DNA of 64,000 nucleotides, taken from contig NZ_CP121660.1 of assembly GCF_029714365.1 (NCBI RefSeq), positions 1,426,001-1,490,000 on the forward strand, read 5' to 3'. The stretch is from Sinorhizobium terangae. Lineage in GTDB: Bacteria; Pseudomonadota; Alphaproteobacteria; Rhizobiales; Rhizobiaceae. The notes under the pieces are model-generated. The model ran no database searches. It saw only the letters and a list, made by a program, of their open reading frames with translations, and had not been told where the DNA came from. This document shows positions 41,914-50,999 of the stretch, piece by piece (positions within the stretch are counted from its first letter, which is position 1; each line of letters begins with the position of its first letter). A program made the position numbers and the translations under genes.

Positions 41914-42951
41914 TTATGACACGACTTCCAGACCGTGCGCCCTGACTGTTTCGCGAACAACAAGCTCAACCGGCACGTAGGCCGAAATCGGCGGCGAGTC
42001 GGGATCGGCGAGGCGCCGGTCGAGTATCGATACGACGTCATGGGCAATTCGCCGTGGATCCTGCCGCAGAGTGGTCAGACGGTAGGAAGCCCATGCGGCG
42101 ACGGGCACATCGTCAAAGCCGATGACTGAAACGTCGGCGGGCACGCGCAAGCCCGCACCGCGAAAGTGGTCGAGCGTTCCGAATGCCATGAGATCGTTCA
42201 CGCAGAAGACCGCGTCGGGTGCAGGCCCGCTCTCCAGCAGCTGTCGCGCCGCCTCCCGCCCGCCATCATAGTCGGCAAGGGCCGCCCGAACGATCGTCGC
42301 TTCGAATCCGGAAGCCGCAGCACACTCGGCGAAGGCGTGCTCGCGGGCAAAGAGGGAGGGGCTCGGGTTTATCCTGTTGATCACGGCGAAACGAGAGGCT
42401 CCTGTCAGGCGCAGGGCCTCGAAGGCCTGCTGTGCTCCGTCCCTGTCATCACAATGGACGCTGTCGAGGCCGGTCTCGGCCCGATTGATCAGGATCAGCG
42501 GCTGTCCATTTCGCCGCGTGAGCTCGACAAGACTGGTCGGCGGCGAACCCGAGAGGAAGACGGTAGCCTCCGCCCGATAGCGGAGCAGCTGACGTGTTGC
42601 ATTCGCAATGTCGTCCGCAGTGGGACCGATGCTGATGATCGCCGGTACGTTGGAGCGCTCGATCAATGCGTGCGACAGAGCCGCGATCATCTGGGCCCGG
42701 AATGGAGTTTCGGCGTCCGAGGTCACGAGCCCGACCAGCCGGCTGCGATTGGCCAGAAGCCCGCGTGCGAGATCGTTGACCTGATATCCGAGCGCCGCGG
42801 CTGCCTCGCGCACCCGCGCCAGCGTTGCTGGCGCGATGCTTGCGCCAGGGGTGAAGGCCCGCGAAACCGCCGACCGGGACACGCCGGCAAGCTCGGCGAC
42901 CGCGTGGGCGCTCACAAAGCGGCCCGGGTTGCTGTCTCTGGTATCCGACAC
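41914..42951 (-). CDS. LacI-family transcriptional regulator
   Basis: A 345-residue regulator. The DNA-binding part is VSAHAVAELAGVSRSAVSRAFTPGASIAPATLARV-like in order (helix-turn-helix, then hinge YQVNDLARGLLANRS), followed by a ligand domain (LVGLVTSDAETPFRAQMI; DAVFCVNDLMAFG; DVSVIGFDDVPVA). The open frame continues upstream to 43206 but has no ATG in the relevant part. A GTG at 42951 with GGAG seven bases before it gives the normal LacI length. It is divergent from an ABC importer operon, with a 20-base inverted repeat in the shared gap. Confidence 0.88.
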   Translation of the reverse strand: MSDTRDSNPGRFVSAHAVAELAGVSRSAVSRAFTPGASIAPATLARVREAAAALGYQVNDLARGLLANRSRLVGLVTSDAETPFRAQMIAALSHALIERSNVPAIISIGPTADDIANATRQLLRYRAEATVFLSGSPPTSLVELTRRNGQPLILINRAETGLDSVHCDDRDGAQQAFEALRLTGASRFAVINRINPSPSLFAREHAFAECAAASGFEATIVRAALADYDGGREAARQLLESGPAPDAVFCVNDLMAFGTLDHFRGAGLRVPADVSVIGFDDVPVAAWASYRLTTLRQDPRRIAHDVVSILDRRLADPDSPPISAYVPVELVVRETVRAHGLEVVS

Positions 42952-42994
42952 CGTTCGACTCCGCTGGACATTCCCCAAAGCGCATTCATAATCG

Positions 42995-43014
42995 TGTTGC
43001 ACAGCATTGCAACA
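42995..43014. promoter_or_regulatory. Inverted-repeat operator between divergent lacI and ABC operons
   Basis: TGTTGCA (42995-43001) and TGCAACA (43008-43014) are perfect inverted arms around six bases. The site lies 44 bases upstream of the regulator GTG and 47 bases upstream of the binding-protein ATG, in a 110-base gap. It is well placed for the LacI-type protein to control both directions. Confidence 0.68.
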
Positions 43015-43061
43015 ATCAATGACGGCACGATGCAAGCGTGTCGCGGCTGGGAGGAAATCAG

Positions 43062-44435
43062 ATGATTCACTGGAGGATCGGAACGGCTGCGCTTCTGAGT
43101 GCAGCATTGGCGGCCGGCAGTGCGGCCTTCCTTGCAGCAACACCCCTGTTGGCGCAAGAAACTGTGAAGCTTGAGCTCTGGTCGCGCCAGGATCCGTCGG
43201 GGCCACTGCGCCCAGGCAATGTGGTCAAGGCTGCCGAGCGGTTGAACAAGGAGCTCGAGGCCGAGGGCTCGCCCAAGCGCGTCGAGGTTGCCGTGCGCGA
43301 GAGCCCCGCTAAGGGTTTCGACGACGATGCACTGCAGCTTCTCAAGGTATTTGGCATCGGCGAGGGCCCCGATATCTTCATCGCAGCGCACGAATGGATC
43401 TGTGCCTTCCAGGAGGATGGCTTCGTTCTCAAGCTCGATGATTACATCGCGAAATACCCTCAGCACTTCGGCACGATCTTTCCGTCGCTCTGGTCATCGG
43501 CGAAATGTCCCGACGGCATTTATGCTATTCCGCAGGACGCCGAGGCGAGAATGTTCTTCTACAACAAGAAGCTCCTGCGCGAGGCCGGCTACGACGCTGC
43601 CTTCGTCGACGCCATGCCGGAGCGGGCGCTGTCGGGCGACCTGACGATGGACGAGGTGCTGGAGATCGCCAAGAAGGTCGTCGACAACACGAAGGCTCAG
43701 TACGGCGTGCTTCACCGGCCGAACAAGGGGCCGGACTACATCATGGTCTTCAACGCCTATGGCAACGACTTCGTCGATCCGGCAACCGGCAAGCTGCTCC
43801 TCGAGCGCGACAAGCTTGCTGCCGCCTTCGGCTGGTTCGAGCGCGGGGTGAAGGAAAAGGTCATCCCGGCCAACAATACGGCGATGGAGTTCGACGCGCT
43901 GCGCAAGGAATTCTACACCGGCAACGCCGCATTCTGGATGTACGGCATCTGGGACCTCGGCAGCGTCGCGTTCCCGACCTACGGGTTGCCGCAGGACGAG
44001 AAGGCATTCTTCGCGGATTGGGGCTGGATCACCGGTCCGGCACCCCAGAAGGGCGGCGCGCCGGTCAGTCTGACGCACCCGATCGTCTATGCGATCGCGG
44101 CCGACACAAAGGAGCCGGAACTCGCCGTCCGCCTGCTTGGCCACGCTTCAGCGGTCGATCTCAACACCGATCATGCGGTCACAACGACGCATCTCGGCAT
44201 CAAACCCGAGCAACTCGAGGACCCGCGCTATGCCAAGGCCTGGCCGCTCGCCAGGGCAACGGAACTGCTCAAGATCACCAAGTTCCTGCCCAACAACTCG
44301 CAGTTTGGCGAGCTTAACGGCATCATCTTTGCCGGAATTCAAGGCATAGAGTCCGGGCGGCTGTCGGCTGAGCAAGCGGCCGATTTCGTCATCGAAGAGG
44401 CATCGGCGACCCTCGAAGACGTGACCGTCAAATAG
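43062..44435 (+). CDS. ABC transporter substrate-binding protein, MalE-like
   Basis: A 457-residue periplasmic protein with a signal peptide of about 34 residues (ending TPLLAQE). The maltose-binding-like family is shown by GEGPDIFIAAHEWICAF, GIYAIPQDAEARMFFYNKKLL and NAAFWMYGIWDLGS. Its ATG has GGAGG seven bases upstream. It is the first gene of an operon with two permeases, an ATPase and a second glycerophosphodiesterase-like gene. The cargo may thus be a polyol, a sugar or a glycerophosphodiester; sequence alone does not decide. Confidence 0.92.
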   Translation: MIHWRIGTAALLSAALAAGSAAFLAATPLLAQETVKLELWSRQDPSGPLRPGNVVKAAERLNKELEAEGSPKRVEVAVRESPAKGFDDDALQLLKVFGIGEGPDIFIAAHEWICAFQEDGFVLKLDDYIAKYPQHFGTIFPSLWSSAKCPDGIYAIPQDAEARMFFYNKKLLREAGYDAAFVDAMPERALSGDLTMDEVLEIAKKVVDNTKAQYGVLHRPNKGPDYIMVFNAYGNDFVDPATGKLLLERDKLAAAFGWFERGVKEKVIPANNTAMEFDALRKEFYTGNAAFWMYGIWDLGSVAFPTYGLPQDEKAFFADWGWITGPAPQKGGAPVSLTHPIVYAIAADTKEPELAVRLLGHASAVDLNTDHAVTTTHLGIKPEQLEDPRYAKAWPLARATELLKITKFLPNNSQFGELNGIIFAGIQGIESGRLSAEQAADFVIEEASATLEDVTVK

Positions 44436-44504
44436 GTCCGGGCGGTCTCGTCGGCACGGCGCACGGGTCGACGGTTGCGAGACGGCCTCCGTGCGGGACA
44501 AACG

Positions 44505-45458
44505 ATGACGACGATAAGAGATGAACTCACGATCGAGCGACGCGGCCGTGCGGGATCGGCGGTCCGCAGGCGCACGAACTTCGTGCTCTTTCTCGGTCCC
44601 GCGATCGTCCTCACAGTCCTCTTCTTTCTCGTCCCAGTGATCATCGACATCACTGTGTCGTTCACCGACCTCAGCCGCTCGCTCCGCATCAGCGAGTTCA
44701 CCATGGAGCAGTACGAGAAGGTTTTTAGAACCGATCGCCGCTTGTCACAGGTCATCGGACTAACGTTCGTCTATGTCTTCGGCACGCTGGCGATCTTCAA
44801 CGTGACCTTTGGCCTGATCCTCGCCATCACCACCACCGCGATCAGGAATATTTCCGGCAGTTTCTTCCGAGGTGTGTGGCTGCTGCCGCGGATGAGCCCG
44901 TCGGTCCTCTACATCCTACTCTGGCTGTGGGCGGTGAGCCCCACCGAAGCCGGCCTCGTAAACCAGGTGCTCATGCAGGCGTTCGGCCTCGACGCGCCGC
45001 TCGACCTTCTGACCTCGGCGCCGATTGCGCTCATCATCATCTCGAACGGCTTCATCGGCGCTTCGATGGGCATGATCATATTCACCGCCGCGATCCGCGG
45101 AATCCCCGAGCACCTGTTCCACGCCGCGGCGGTGGACGGCGCCGGAACGTTCGCAAGGGTCCGCTTCATCACCCTGCCGGCGTTGCGTTGGCCGATCAGC
45201 TTCGTCACGATCTATCAAACGCTCTCGCTGCTGGTCAGCTTCGAATACATCCTGCTGCTCACCAAGGGCGGTCCATTTTACGACACCACTGTCTATGCGC
45301 TCTACGTGTACCGTCGCGCCTTCGAGAGCGGCCAATACGGCTACGGAGCCGCGCTGGCGCTCTTTCTCATCGTGATTGGCGTCGTCGTCGCGCTCATAGG
45401 CTGGCGCTTCTTCGACATGGAGCGCCTGCTGCAGCGGCCGCGTATCGAGGTGCATTGA
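44505..45458 (+). CDS. ABC transporter permease, MalF-like
   Basis: A 317-residue six-segment permease. Membrane segments begin with FVLFLGPAIVLTVLFFLVPV. The EAA loop reads LFHAAAVDGAGTFARVRFITLP near 205. The ATG at 44505 is chosen over a TTG at 44475; its ribosome site is weak. The stop is one base before the next gene. Confidence 0.9.
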   Translation: MTTIRDELTIERRGRAGSAVRRRTNFVLFLGPAIVLTVLFFLVPVIIDITVSFTDLSRSLRISEFTMEQYEKVFRTDRRLSQVIGLTFVYVFGTLAIFNVTFGLILAITTTAIRNISGSFFRGVWLLPRMSPSVLYILLWLWAVSPTEAGLVNQVLMQAFGLDAPLDLLTSAPIALIIISNGFIGASMGMIIFTAAIRGIPEHLFHAAAVDGAGTFARVRFITLPALRWPISFVTIYQTLSLLVSFEYILLLTKGGPFYDTTVYALYVYRRAFESGQYGYGAALALFLIVIGVVVALIGWRFFDMERLLQRPRIEVH

Positions 45459-45459
45459 G

Positions 45460-46527
45460 ATGGCGGCGCAAGCAGCGATCGATTGGGATGCATTGGCCGC
45501 GCGGGCGCGGACCGCCCGACGCACCAAGGCGGTCGTCCTCTATGCCTTCCTGATCGCCGTGTCCCTGCCGATCATCCTCCCCTATTTCTGGCTCGTCACC
45601 ATCGCCTTCTCGGCCAAAACCGGCGTCGCCGACACGGCGGTTCTGTGGCGCTCGATGGCCGTGGTCATTCCCGCCGTCGTCGCCTTCTGGCTCACGGCCG
45701 CGCTCGCGCAAAGCCGGCGCCAGTTGTGGGTCGGCCTTGCCGCAGTCGCGGCAATCGCTATCGTCGCCTTCGCCCTGCTGGTCGGCCCCGACCTCCACCT
45801 CGGGAATTTCATCTTCCTGTGGGAACCGGACTTCGCTTCGGTCGTGCGGTCGCGGATCGGGGAAGTCAAAGGAGCGGTCCAGTTTCCCAACGTCTGGCAT
45901 GCCTTCGGCAACTCGATCCTGATCGCCGGCGCGCAGACGACAATCGTCGTTACCGTCGCCTCGTTGGCAGCCTACTACTTGTCGCGCTTTCAGTTCCCCG
46001 GCCGCTCCTCGATGCTGCGCTCGCTCCTGGTGCTCCACGCATTCCCCGTGCTAACGCTGATCGTACCGATGTTCCTGATGCTTTACTGGATCGGGCTCCT
46101 CGACACGCTTTCCGGCGTCATAATTGTGCTTGTCGCATTCGAGCTGCCATTTGCGATTTTCATCATGAAGGGCTTCTTCGACGCCGTGCCGTGGGACATC
46201 GAGATGAGCGCGCTGACCGACGGCGCGTCACGGCGGCAGGCATTTGTGAGCGTGGTGCTGCCGCAGGTGAGGAACGGTATCCTTGCTATCGCAGTCTTCA
46301 CCTTCATCCGCGGGTGGGAAGAGTACATCTTCGTGTTCACGTTCCTGATCAGGAACAGCAATTGGACGATGAGCCTTTACATGTACTGGGTGCGCGATGA
46401 TGTCATGGGCGTCGACTATGGCGTCGTCTCTGCGGTCGGCGTCTTCTACCTTGTCCCGAGTCTCATCCTTTATATGGCCGCGCAGCGCTATCTCATGCAG
46501 ATGTCGATCGGCGGCGTGAAGGGCTGA
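45460..46527 (+). CDS. ABC transporter permease, MalG-like, with extra N-terminal membrane segments
   Basis: A 355-residue permease, some 75 residues longer than typical partners of this type. The first segment (about 25-48) is followed by two additional hydrophobic stretches at about 64-83 (SMAVVIPAVVAFWLTAALAQ) and 88-110. The usual transport core comes after these. The EAA loop is DIEMSALTDGASRRQAFVSVVLP near 245. The extra part contains no recognisable domain. Similar long MalG-like subunits exist in some polyol importers, but I cannot assign a role. Confidence 0.88.
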   Translation: MAAQAAIDWDALAARARTARRTKAVVLYAFLIAVSLPIILPYFWLVTIAFSAKTGVADTAVLWRSMAVVIPAVVAFWLTAALAQSRRQLWVGLAAVAAIAIVAFALLVGPDLHLGNFIFLWEPDFASVVRSRIGEVKGAVQFPNVWHAFGNSILIAGAQTTIVVTVASLAAYYLSRFQFPGRSSMLRSLLVLHAFPVLTLIVPMFLMLYWIGLLDTLSGVIIVLVAFELPFAIFIMKGFFDAVPWDIEMSALTDGASRRQAFVSVVLPQVRNGILAIAVFTFIRGWEEYIFVFTFLIRNSNWTMSLYMYWVRDDVMGVDYGVVSAVGVFYLVPSLILYMAAQRYLMQMSIGGVKG

Positions 46528-46532
46528 CGACG

Positions 46533-47597
46533 ATGGCGAAGATTGAGTTCCGCAACGTGGTGAAGCGCTTCGGCGCGGTCGAGGTGATCCCGGATATGAA
46601 CCTCGTCATAGAGGACGGCGAATTCGTCGCGCTTCTCGGCCCCTCCGGCTGCGGCAAGTCAACGAGCCTGTTCATGCTCGCGGGCATCTATCTTCCAAGC
46701 GGCGGCGAGCTCCTCTTCGACGGGCATGTGGTTAACGAGGTAGAGGCACGCGACCGCAATGTCGGCATCGTCTTTCAATCCTACGCACTCTACCCGCACA
46801 TGAGCGTACGCGACAACATCCTGTTTCCGCTGCGCTTCAAGAAAACGCCGCGCGACGAAGCGCTTGCCCGGGTGAAGGCCGCCGCGGACCTTGTCCGGGT
46901 CGAGGAACTGTTGGACCGTCGCCCCAGCGAGCTTTCCGGCGGTCAGCAGCAGCGCGTCGCCCTTGCGCGCGCCCTGGTGAAGGAGCCTAAGCTTCTGCTC
47001 CTTGACGAGCCGCTCTCCAATCTCGACGCTTCGCTCCGCCTTTCGATGCGGACCGAGATCAAATCGCTGCATGCGCAGCTCGGCGTCACGACCGTCCTCG
47101 TTACGCATGATCAGATCGAGGCGACGACGATGGCCGATCGCATCATCTGCATGCGCGCCGGCCGGATCGAGCAAGTCGGGACGCCGGACGACCTCTATCT
47201 CAAGCCATCGAGCCTGTTCGTCGCCAGCTTCATCGGCTCCCCGCCCATCAACCTCATTGCCGGCGAAGCCGATGGCGGAACGGTCACCGTGAATGACGTC
47301 AGATTTCCGGTCGAGGGCGCATTAGGGTCGGTGACTGTCGGGCTGCGGCCGGAACACCTCAGATTTGGCAACACCGGCTTTGCCGGCCGTATCGCCCAGA
47401 TCGAGCCGATGGGCCGCGAGATCCTTTATGTCGTCGAGACCGGCATGGGCGCCGTTCGCGTGCTCGAACAGGGTTCCGCGGCCGGGCACTCGACAGGCGA
47501 AAAGGTACGGATCGGTTTTCAGCCCGAGAATTCGCTCGTCTTCGAGACGAAGGGACAAAAACTCATCGCCGGCGCGCATGTCCGTGCACCCATTTGA
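46533..47597 (+). CDS. ABC transporter ATPase, UgpC/MalK type
   Basis: A 354-residue ATPase with Walker [11 protein letters not shown]-loop VFQSYALYPHMSV, signature LSGGQQQRVALARA, Walker [15 protein letters not shown] and switch VTHDQIE. A C-terminal TOBE region starts near 240. It follows the permease after five bases. It is paralogous to the ATPase at 37149-38228 but not a recent copy. Confidence 0.93.
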   Translation: MAKIEFRNVVKRFGAVEVIPDMNLVIEDGEFVALLGPSGCGKSTSLFMLAGIYLPSGGELLFDGHVVNEVEARDRNVGIVFQSYALYPHMSVRDNILFPLRFKKTPRDEALARVKAAADLVRVEELLDRRPSELSGGQQQRVALARALVKEPKLLLLDEPLSNLDASLRLSMRTEIKSLHAQLGVTTVLVTHDQIEATTMADRIICMRAGRIEQVGTPDDLYLKPSSLFVASFIGSPPINLIAGEADGGTVTVNDVRFPVEGALGSVTVGLRPEHLRFGNTGFAGRIAQIEPMGREILYVVETGMGAVRVLEQGSAAGHSTGEKVRIGFQPENSLVFETKGQKLIAGAHVRAPI

Positions 47598-47637
47598 CAG
47601 AATCGAGCGGCAGCCGCTCGAAGGAGAAGGACGCACG

Positions 47638-48507
47638 GTGACAGCCTTTGATATAAACAATCGGACACCGACCACGCCGGTGGCGGTCGAGGGCCCTTAC
47701 GGCCCTATCCGGCTCAAGTGGCACAAGCTGCGCAGGCAGCCCACCCAAGCGCCCTTCATACGCTCCAATCTCGCCCTCGGCTGGCAGCTCGGCGCGAGCC
47801 TCGAGATCGACATGCTCGCCACCGCCGATGACCGCTTCGCCGTCCTTCACGATCCGACACTCGGCCCTTCGACGACCGGCCGCGGACATGTTTCGCGCAC
47901 GCCGATCGCATCGATGAGCGGGCTTTTCCACCGGGATGCCGACGGCGACCCCGACCCCGATGCGCCGGTGCTATCGCTCGCCGAACTGGTGGTTCCGCTG
48001 CGACGGCTGCCGAGAGCGCCGTCGGCAAACCTTCAGCTCGACCTCAAGCTGCTCGAACGGCACGCGCTTCCGGATTCGGCGGTCGCGGATGCGGCAGCCG
48101 CCGTCGCCGGGCTGGCGGATGCCATCGTCGTCGGGTCGCATCATCTCGATGAGGCACGTCGCCTCGTCGCCGCCATTCCCGGCGCCCGGCTCGGCTACGA
48201 CCCGATGTTGGCGGTGTCCCGCCAACCGGCTCTCCGCGACCCGGAGCGGCTCCTGCGCCACATGGAACGGCACAGGACCGGCGTGAGCCTCGCCTATCTC
48301 CGGTTCGACGCCATTGTTGCCGCGGAAACCCAAGGCTTCCCGCTCGTTCAGCGCCTGTTGGACCTCGGGATCGAGACAGATGCCTGGACGGTCAACCCCG
48401 GTCCGGCCATCAGCGACGCCACGCTGCGTACGCTCGTGGAAGCGAAAGTGCGTCAGATCACGACGGATGCTCCGAGCGAAATCTTCCGCCTAATTCGATC
48501 GTGTTGA
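47638..48507 (+). CDS. Divergent glycerophosphodiesterase-family protein
   Basis: A 289-residue protein of the GDPD TIM-barrel family. The second motif is intact (SLEIDMLATADDRFAVLHDPTL, with metal-binding Glu/Asp and His). The N-terminal motif, normally GHRG followed by PENT, reads LKWHKLRRQPTQAPFIRSN, which keeps a histidine but lacks the His-Arg-Gly and Glu-Asn-Thr context. Substrate or activity may therefore differ from the copy at 41086-41895. A GTG at 47638 with AAGGAGAAGGA upstream is preferred; an in-frame ATG at 47578 overlaps the ATPase gene. It is last in the ABC operon. Confidence 0.82.
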   Translation: MTAFDINNRTPTTPVAVEGPYGPIRLKWHKLRRQPTQAPFIRSNLALGWQLGASLEIDMLATADDRFAVLHDPTLGPSTTGRGHVSRTPIASMSGLFHRDADGDPDPDAPVLSLAELVVPLRRLPRAPSANLQLDLKLLERHALPDSAVADAAAAVAGLADAIVVGSHHLDEARRLVAAIPGARLGYDPMLAVSRQPALRDPERLLRHMERHRTGVSLAYLRFDAIVAAETQGFPLVQRLLDLGIETDAWTVNPGPAISDATLRTLVEAKVRQITTDAPSEIFRLIRSC

Positions 48508-48593
48508 CGCGGATGCCGCCCGCCTGGGTGCCTCTTACGCGGGGTCTCAATCGACTGCCGAGACAAGAAGTGCTGCAGTTGTGGTCGCAAACG

Positions 48594-49213
48594 TCACTCG
48601 GTCCGATCGGTGCGGATCACGACCAATCGGTCGGCGCCGGACTCGGGTAGCCAGACCTCTCCCTTCCGGCCGTTTATCTGGCGGACATCGGCGCCTTCCT
48701 GAGACTTGGGGAAAGGTGGTGAATTTCTCTGTACGTGGATCGAAAGCGTGGATCGCATTCCCGCCAAAATCCGAGAGCCAGACAACATCGCGCTCGTCCA
48801 CATAGACCGCGTAGACGCGCGGATTGTCGCCCGGCACCCGCCAGGCGTTCCAGCTCCTGTCGCGCGGATCATACATTGACACCTGCCCCGAGTTCCATTC
48901 GGAGATCCAGAGCCGCCCCTGGCTGTCTGACCAGACGCGGCGCGCGCCTTGGTTCTTGGTCGGGGGCTCGATCACTTCGGCTTCGCCCCATCGCGGTCGA
49001 TCCTTGCCAAATAACTGCCGGCCAGCGACACGAAATAGACTTCTCCGTCCGGGGTCGCAGCAATGCCGTACGGACCGCGCCCCTCCGGAGCCTCGAAGAG
49101 TTTCATGTCGCCCGTCGCGGGATCGAGCCTCCCGTATATTCCGTTCTGTCCCGTGAACCAGAACGCCGATGCCGCGCGACCGATCGTCTTCCAGGTCGCG
49201 CACGAGCTATTCT
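48594..49213 (-). pseudogene. Broken virginiamycin B lyase-like (Vgb) beta-propeller gene
   Basis: Three frames are needed to read the family. The first gives AFWFTGQNGIYGRLDPATG ... GPYGIAATPDGEVYFVSLAG up to about 48975. The second continues EVIEPPTKNQGARRVWSDS ... VVWLSDFGGNAIHAFDP up to about 48710. The third ends EGADVRQINGRKGEVWLPES ... LVVIRTDRTE. One base is missing at the first junction (AAGTG for AAGGTG); the second lies in a run of C. The 5' end also lacks a start codon. The protein would have been a seven-bladed streptogramin-lyase-like propeller; such chromosomal homologues are widespread and not proof of resistance. Confidence 0.85.
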
Positions 49214-49526
49214 CAGTACATTATGATGAAGATGGCACGCTCTCTGGTCTTCGGGCGTGTCATCGCCGGCCGCGCCGTCTCCGCTGGATTATCTGACGTC
49301 TCTCTGCTGCCGGCCAGCGCGGCGGAGCTTTCTCTTCCTCGCGCCCTCCTCGGATCGCCTCCACCTTTGCCGACCCGTCGCACGGCTGGCGTCCGAGTGA
49401 CCACCGAAGATTTGGCTGCCATGCCGCCAAAAACATAATTTTCCGCCGCCTCGGCATCAACACTCGATGCATGCTGCTCGCGTTCCTCCACTAGCGTTGG
49501 GTTCAAGCCCATGCCGAGGACGCGCG
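49214..49526. other. Intergenic stretch, about 310 bases
   Basis: It lies between the decayed lyase gene and the aldehyde dehydrogenase gene. No clear hairpin, operator or start of a real gene was seen. The promoter for the three dehydrogenase genes is expected in its right half, where an AT-rich patch (AAAAACATAATTTTCC) is at about 49428-49443. Confidence 0.5.
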
Positions 49527-50990
49527 ATGACACTCAGCTTTGATCCGGACAGTCTCTCCTTGCCCATCGGGCACTTCATCGGCGGTCGACTGGTGCCGGC
49601 CGAAGGTGTCATCGACATGCAACGCCCCTCCGATGGCAAGCCTTACGCAGGCTGCCCGCTTGCAGATGAGGTGCTCGTCGACCGCGCCGTCGCAACTGCC
49701 AAGAAGGCGCTCAAGGCGAGCAACTGGGGCGGCGTACGGCCGCGCGAGCGCACAGTCGTGCTGCAGCGCTGGGCAGACCTGATCGAAAGCGAGGCGGAAA
49801 CCCTCGCCAGGCTCGAGGCGCTTTCCTCAACCCGGCCCGTTGGTCATCTCGTCGCCGGCGACATTGCTGTCAGCGCCGAGCAGATTCGCTTCTTCGCGGA
49901 ATTCGCCGACAAAGAAGGAAGCAATCTCGTGCCGACCGACGACGCCAGCCTCGGCATGATCATGACCGAGCCCTATGGCGTCGTCGGTGCCATCACGCCC
50001 TGGAACTTTCCCGTTTCCATGGCCGCCTGGAAGCTCGGTCCCGCGCTCGCGGCCGGCAATGCGGTGGTGCTGAAACCCTCGGAAATGACGCCGTTTTCGA
50101 CCGTCTATCTCGCCGAACTCGCGAACCGCGCCGGCCTGCCAGCCGGCCTCATAAATATCGTGCTCGGCGACGGAGCAGTCACCGGCAATGCCATCACCGG
50201 TCACCCGGACATCGCCAAGGTGAGCTTCACCGGCTCGACCGGCGCAGGCTCTGTCATCATGGCCAACATTGCGCGCACCGGCATCAAGCCGATGACGCTG
50301 GAGCTCGGCGGCAAGAGCCCACAACTGGTCTTCGCCGATGCGGATCTCGAAAAGGCGGCGGCGGCGATCGCCCAGAGCATGCTTTCGAATGCTGGCCAGG
50401 CCTGCGTCGCCGGCTCCCGCCTGATCGTGGAGGAAAGCATCGCCACCCCACTCGCCGAGGCGATCGTCACGCGCATGAACGCTGCGAGGCCAGGGCCGAC
50501 CTGGGACGAGGCGAGCGAATACTCGCCGATCATCTCGAAGCGCCAGTTAAACCGCATCCACGGCATCGTCGAGGCGGCCGTCGCAGCGGGCGGCGAATGC
50601 CTGTTCGGAGGCGCCCCAATGGATGCGCCAGGCTATTTCTATCAACCGACGCTGATCGCCGTGCGCGACAGCTCCTCGCCAGCGATTACCGAGGAAATCT
50701 TCGGGCCGGTCCTCACCCTGCAGACCTTCGCCGACGAGGATGAGGCGCTCGCTCTCGCCGATCACCCGACCTACGGTCTTGCCGCCGGCCTCTTCACCCG
50801 CAACCTGTCGCGCGCCCTGCGGCTGACGCAGCGGCTTGAGGCCGGCACCGTCTGGGTCAACCGCTACAGCCGCTCGCGCGACCACATCCTGCCGACCGGC
50901 GGCTACAAGCGCTCCGGCATCGGTAAGGATCTCGGCCGCGAGGCGTACCATGCCAACCGCAAGAGCAAGAGCGTGCTCATCAGCCTCTAG
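49527..50990 (+). CDS. NAD(P)-dependent aldehyde dehydrogenase
   Basis: A 487-residue enzyme of the ALDH superfamily. Landmarks are PWNFPVSMAAWKLGPALAAG, the coenzyme motif FTGSTGAGS, catalytic glutamate in LELGGKSP and catalytic cysteine in SNAGQACVAGSR. The C-terminal NRYSRSRDHILPTGGYKRSG is as in gamma-glutamylaminobutyraldehyde- or betaine-type dehydrogenases. The substrate cannot be read off. The ATG at 49527 (GAGGA seven bases upstream) is chosen over the longer open frame. It lies nine bases before the tartrate/malate-type dehydrogenase gene, so the two are co-transcribed. Confidence 0.92.
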   Translation: MTLSFDPDSLSLPIGHFIGGRLVPAEGVIDMQRPSDGKPYAGCPLADEVLVDRAVATAKKALKASNWGGVRPRERTVVLQRWADLIESEAETLARLEALSSTRPVGHLVAGDIAVSAEQIRFFAEFADKEGSNLVPTDDASLGMIMTEPYGVVGAITPWNFPVSMAAWKLGPALAAGNAVVLKPSEMTPFSTVYLAELANRAGLPAGLINIVLGDGAVTGNAITGHPDIAKVSFTGSTGAGSVIMANIARTGIKPMTLELGGKSPQLVFADADLEKAAAAIAQSMLSNAGQACVAGSRLIVEESIATPLAEAIVTRMNAARPGPTWDEASEYSPIISKRQLNRIHGIVEAAVAAGGECLFGGAPMDAPGYFYQPTLIAVRDSSSPAITEEIFGPVLTLQTFADEDEALALADHPTYGLAAGLFTRNLSRALRLTQRLEAGTVWVNRYSRSRDHILPTGGYKRSGIGKDLGREAYHANRKSKSVLISL

Positions 50991-50999
50991 GGAGCTTCA

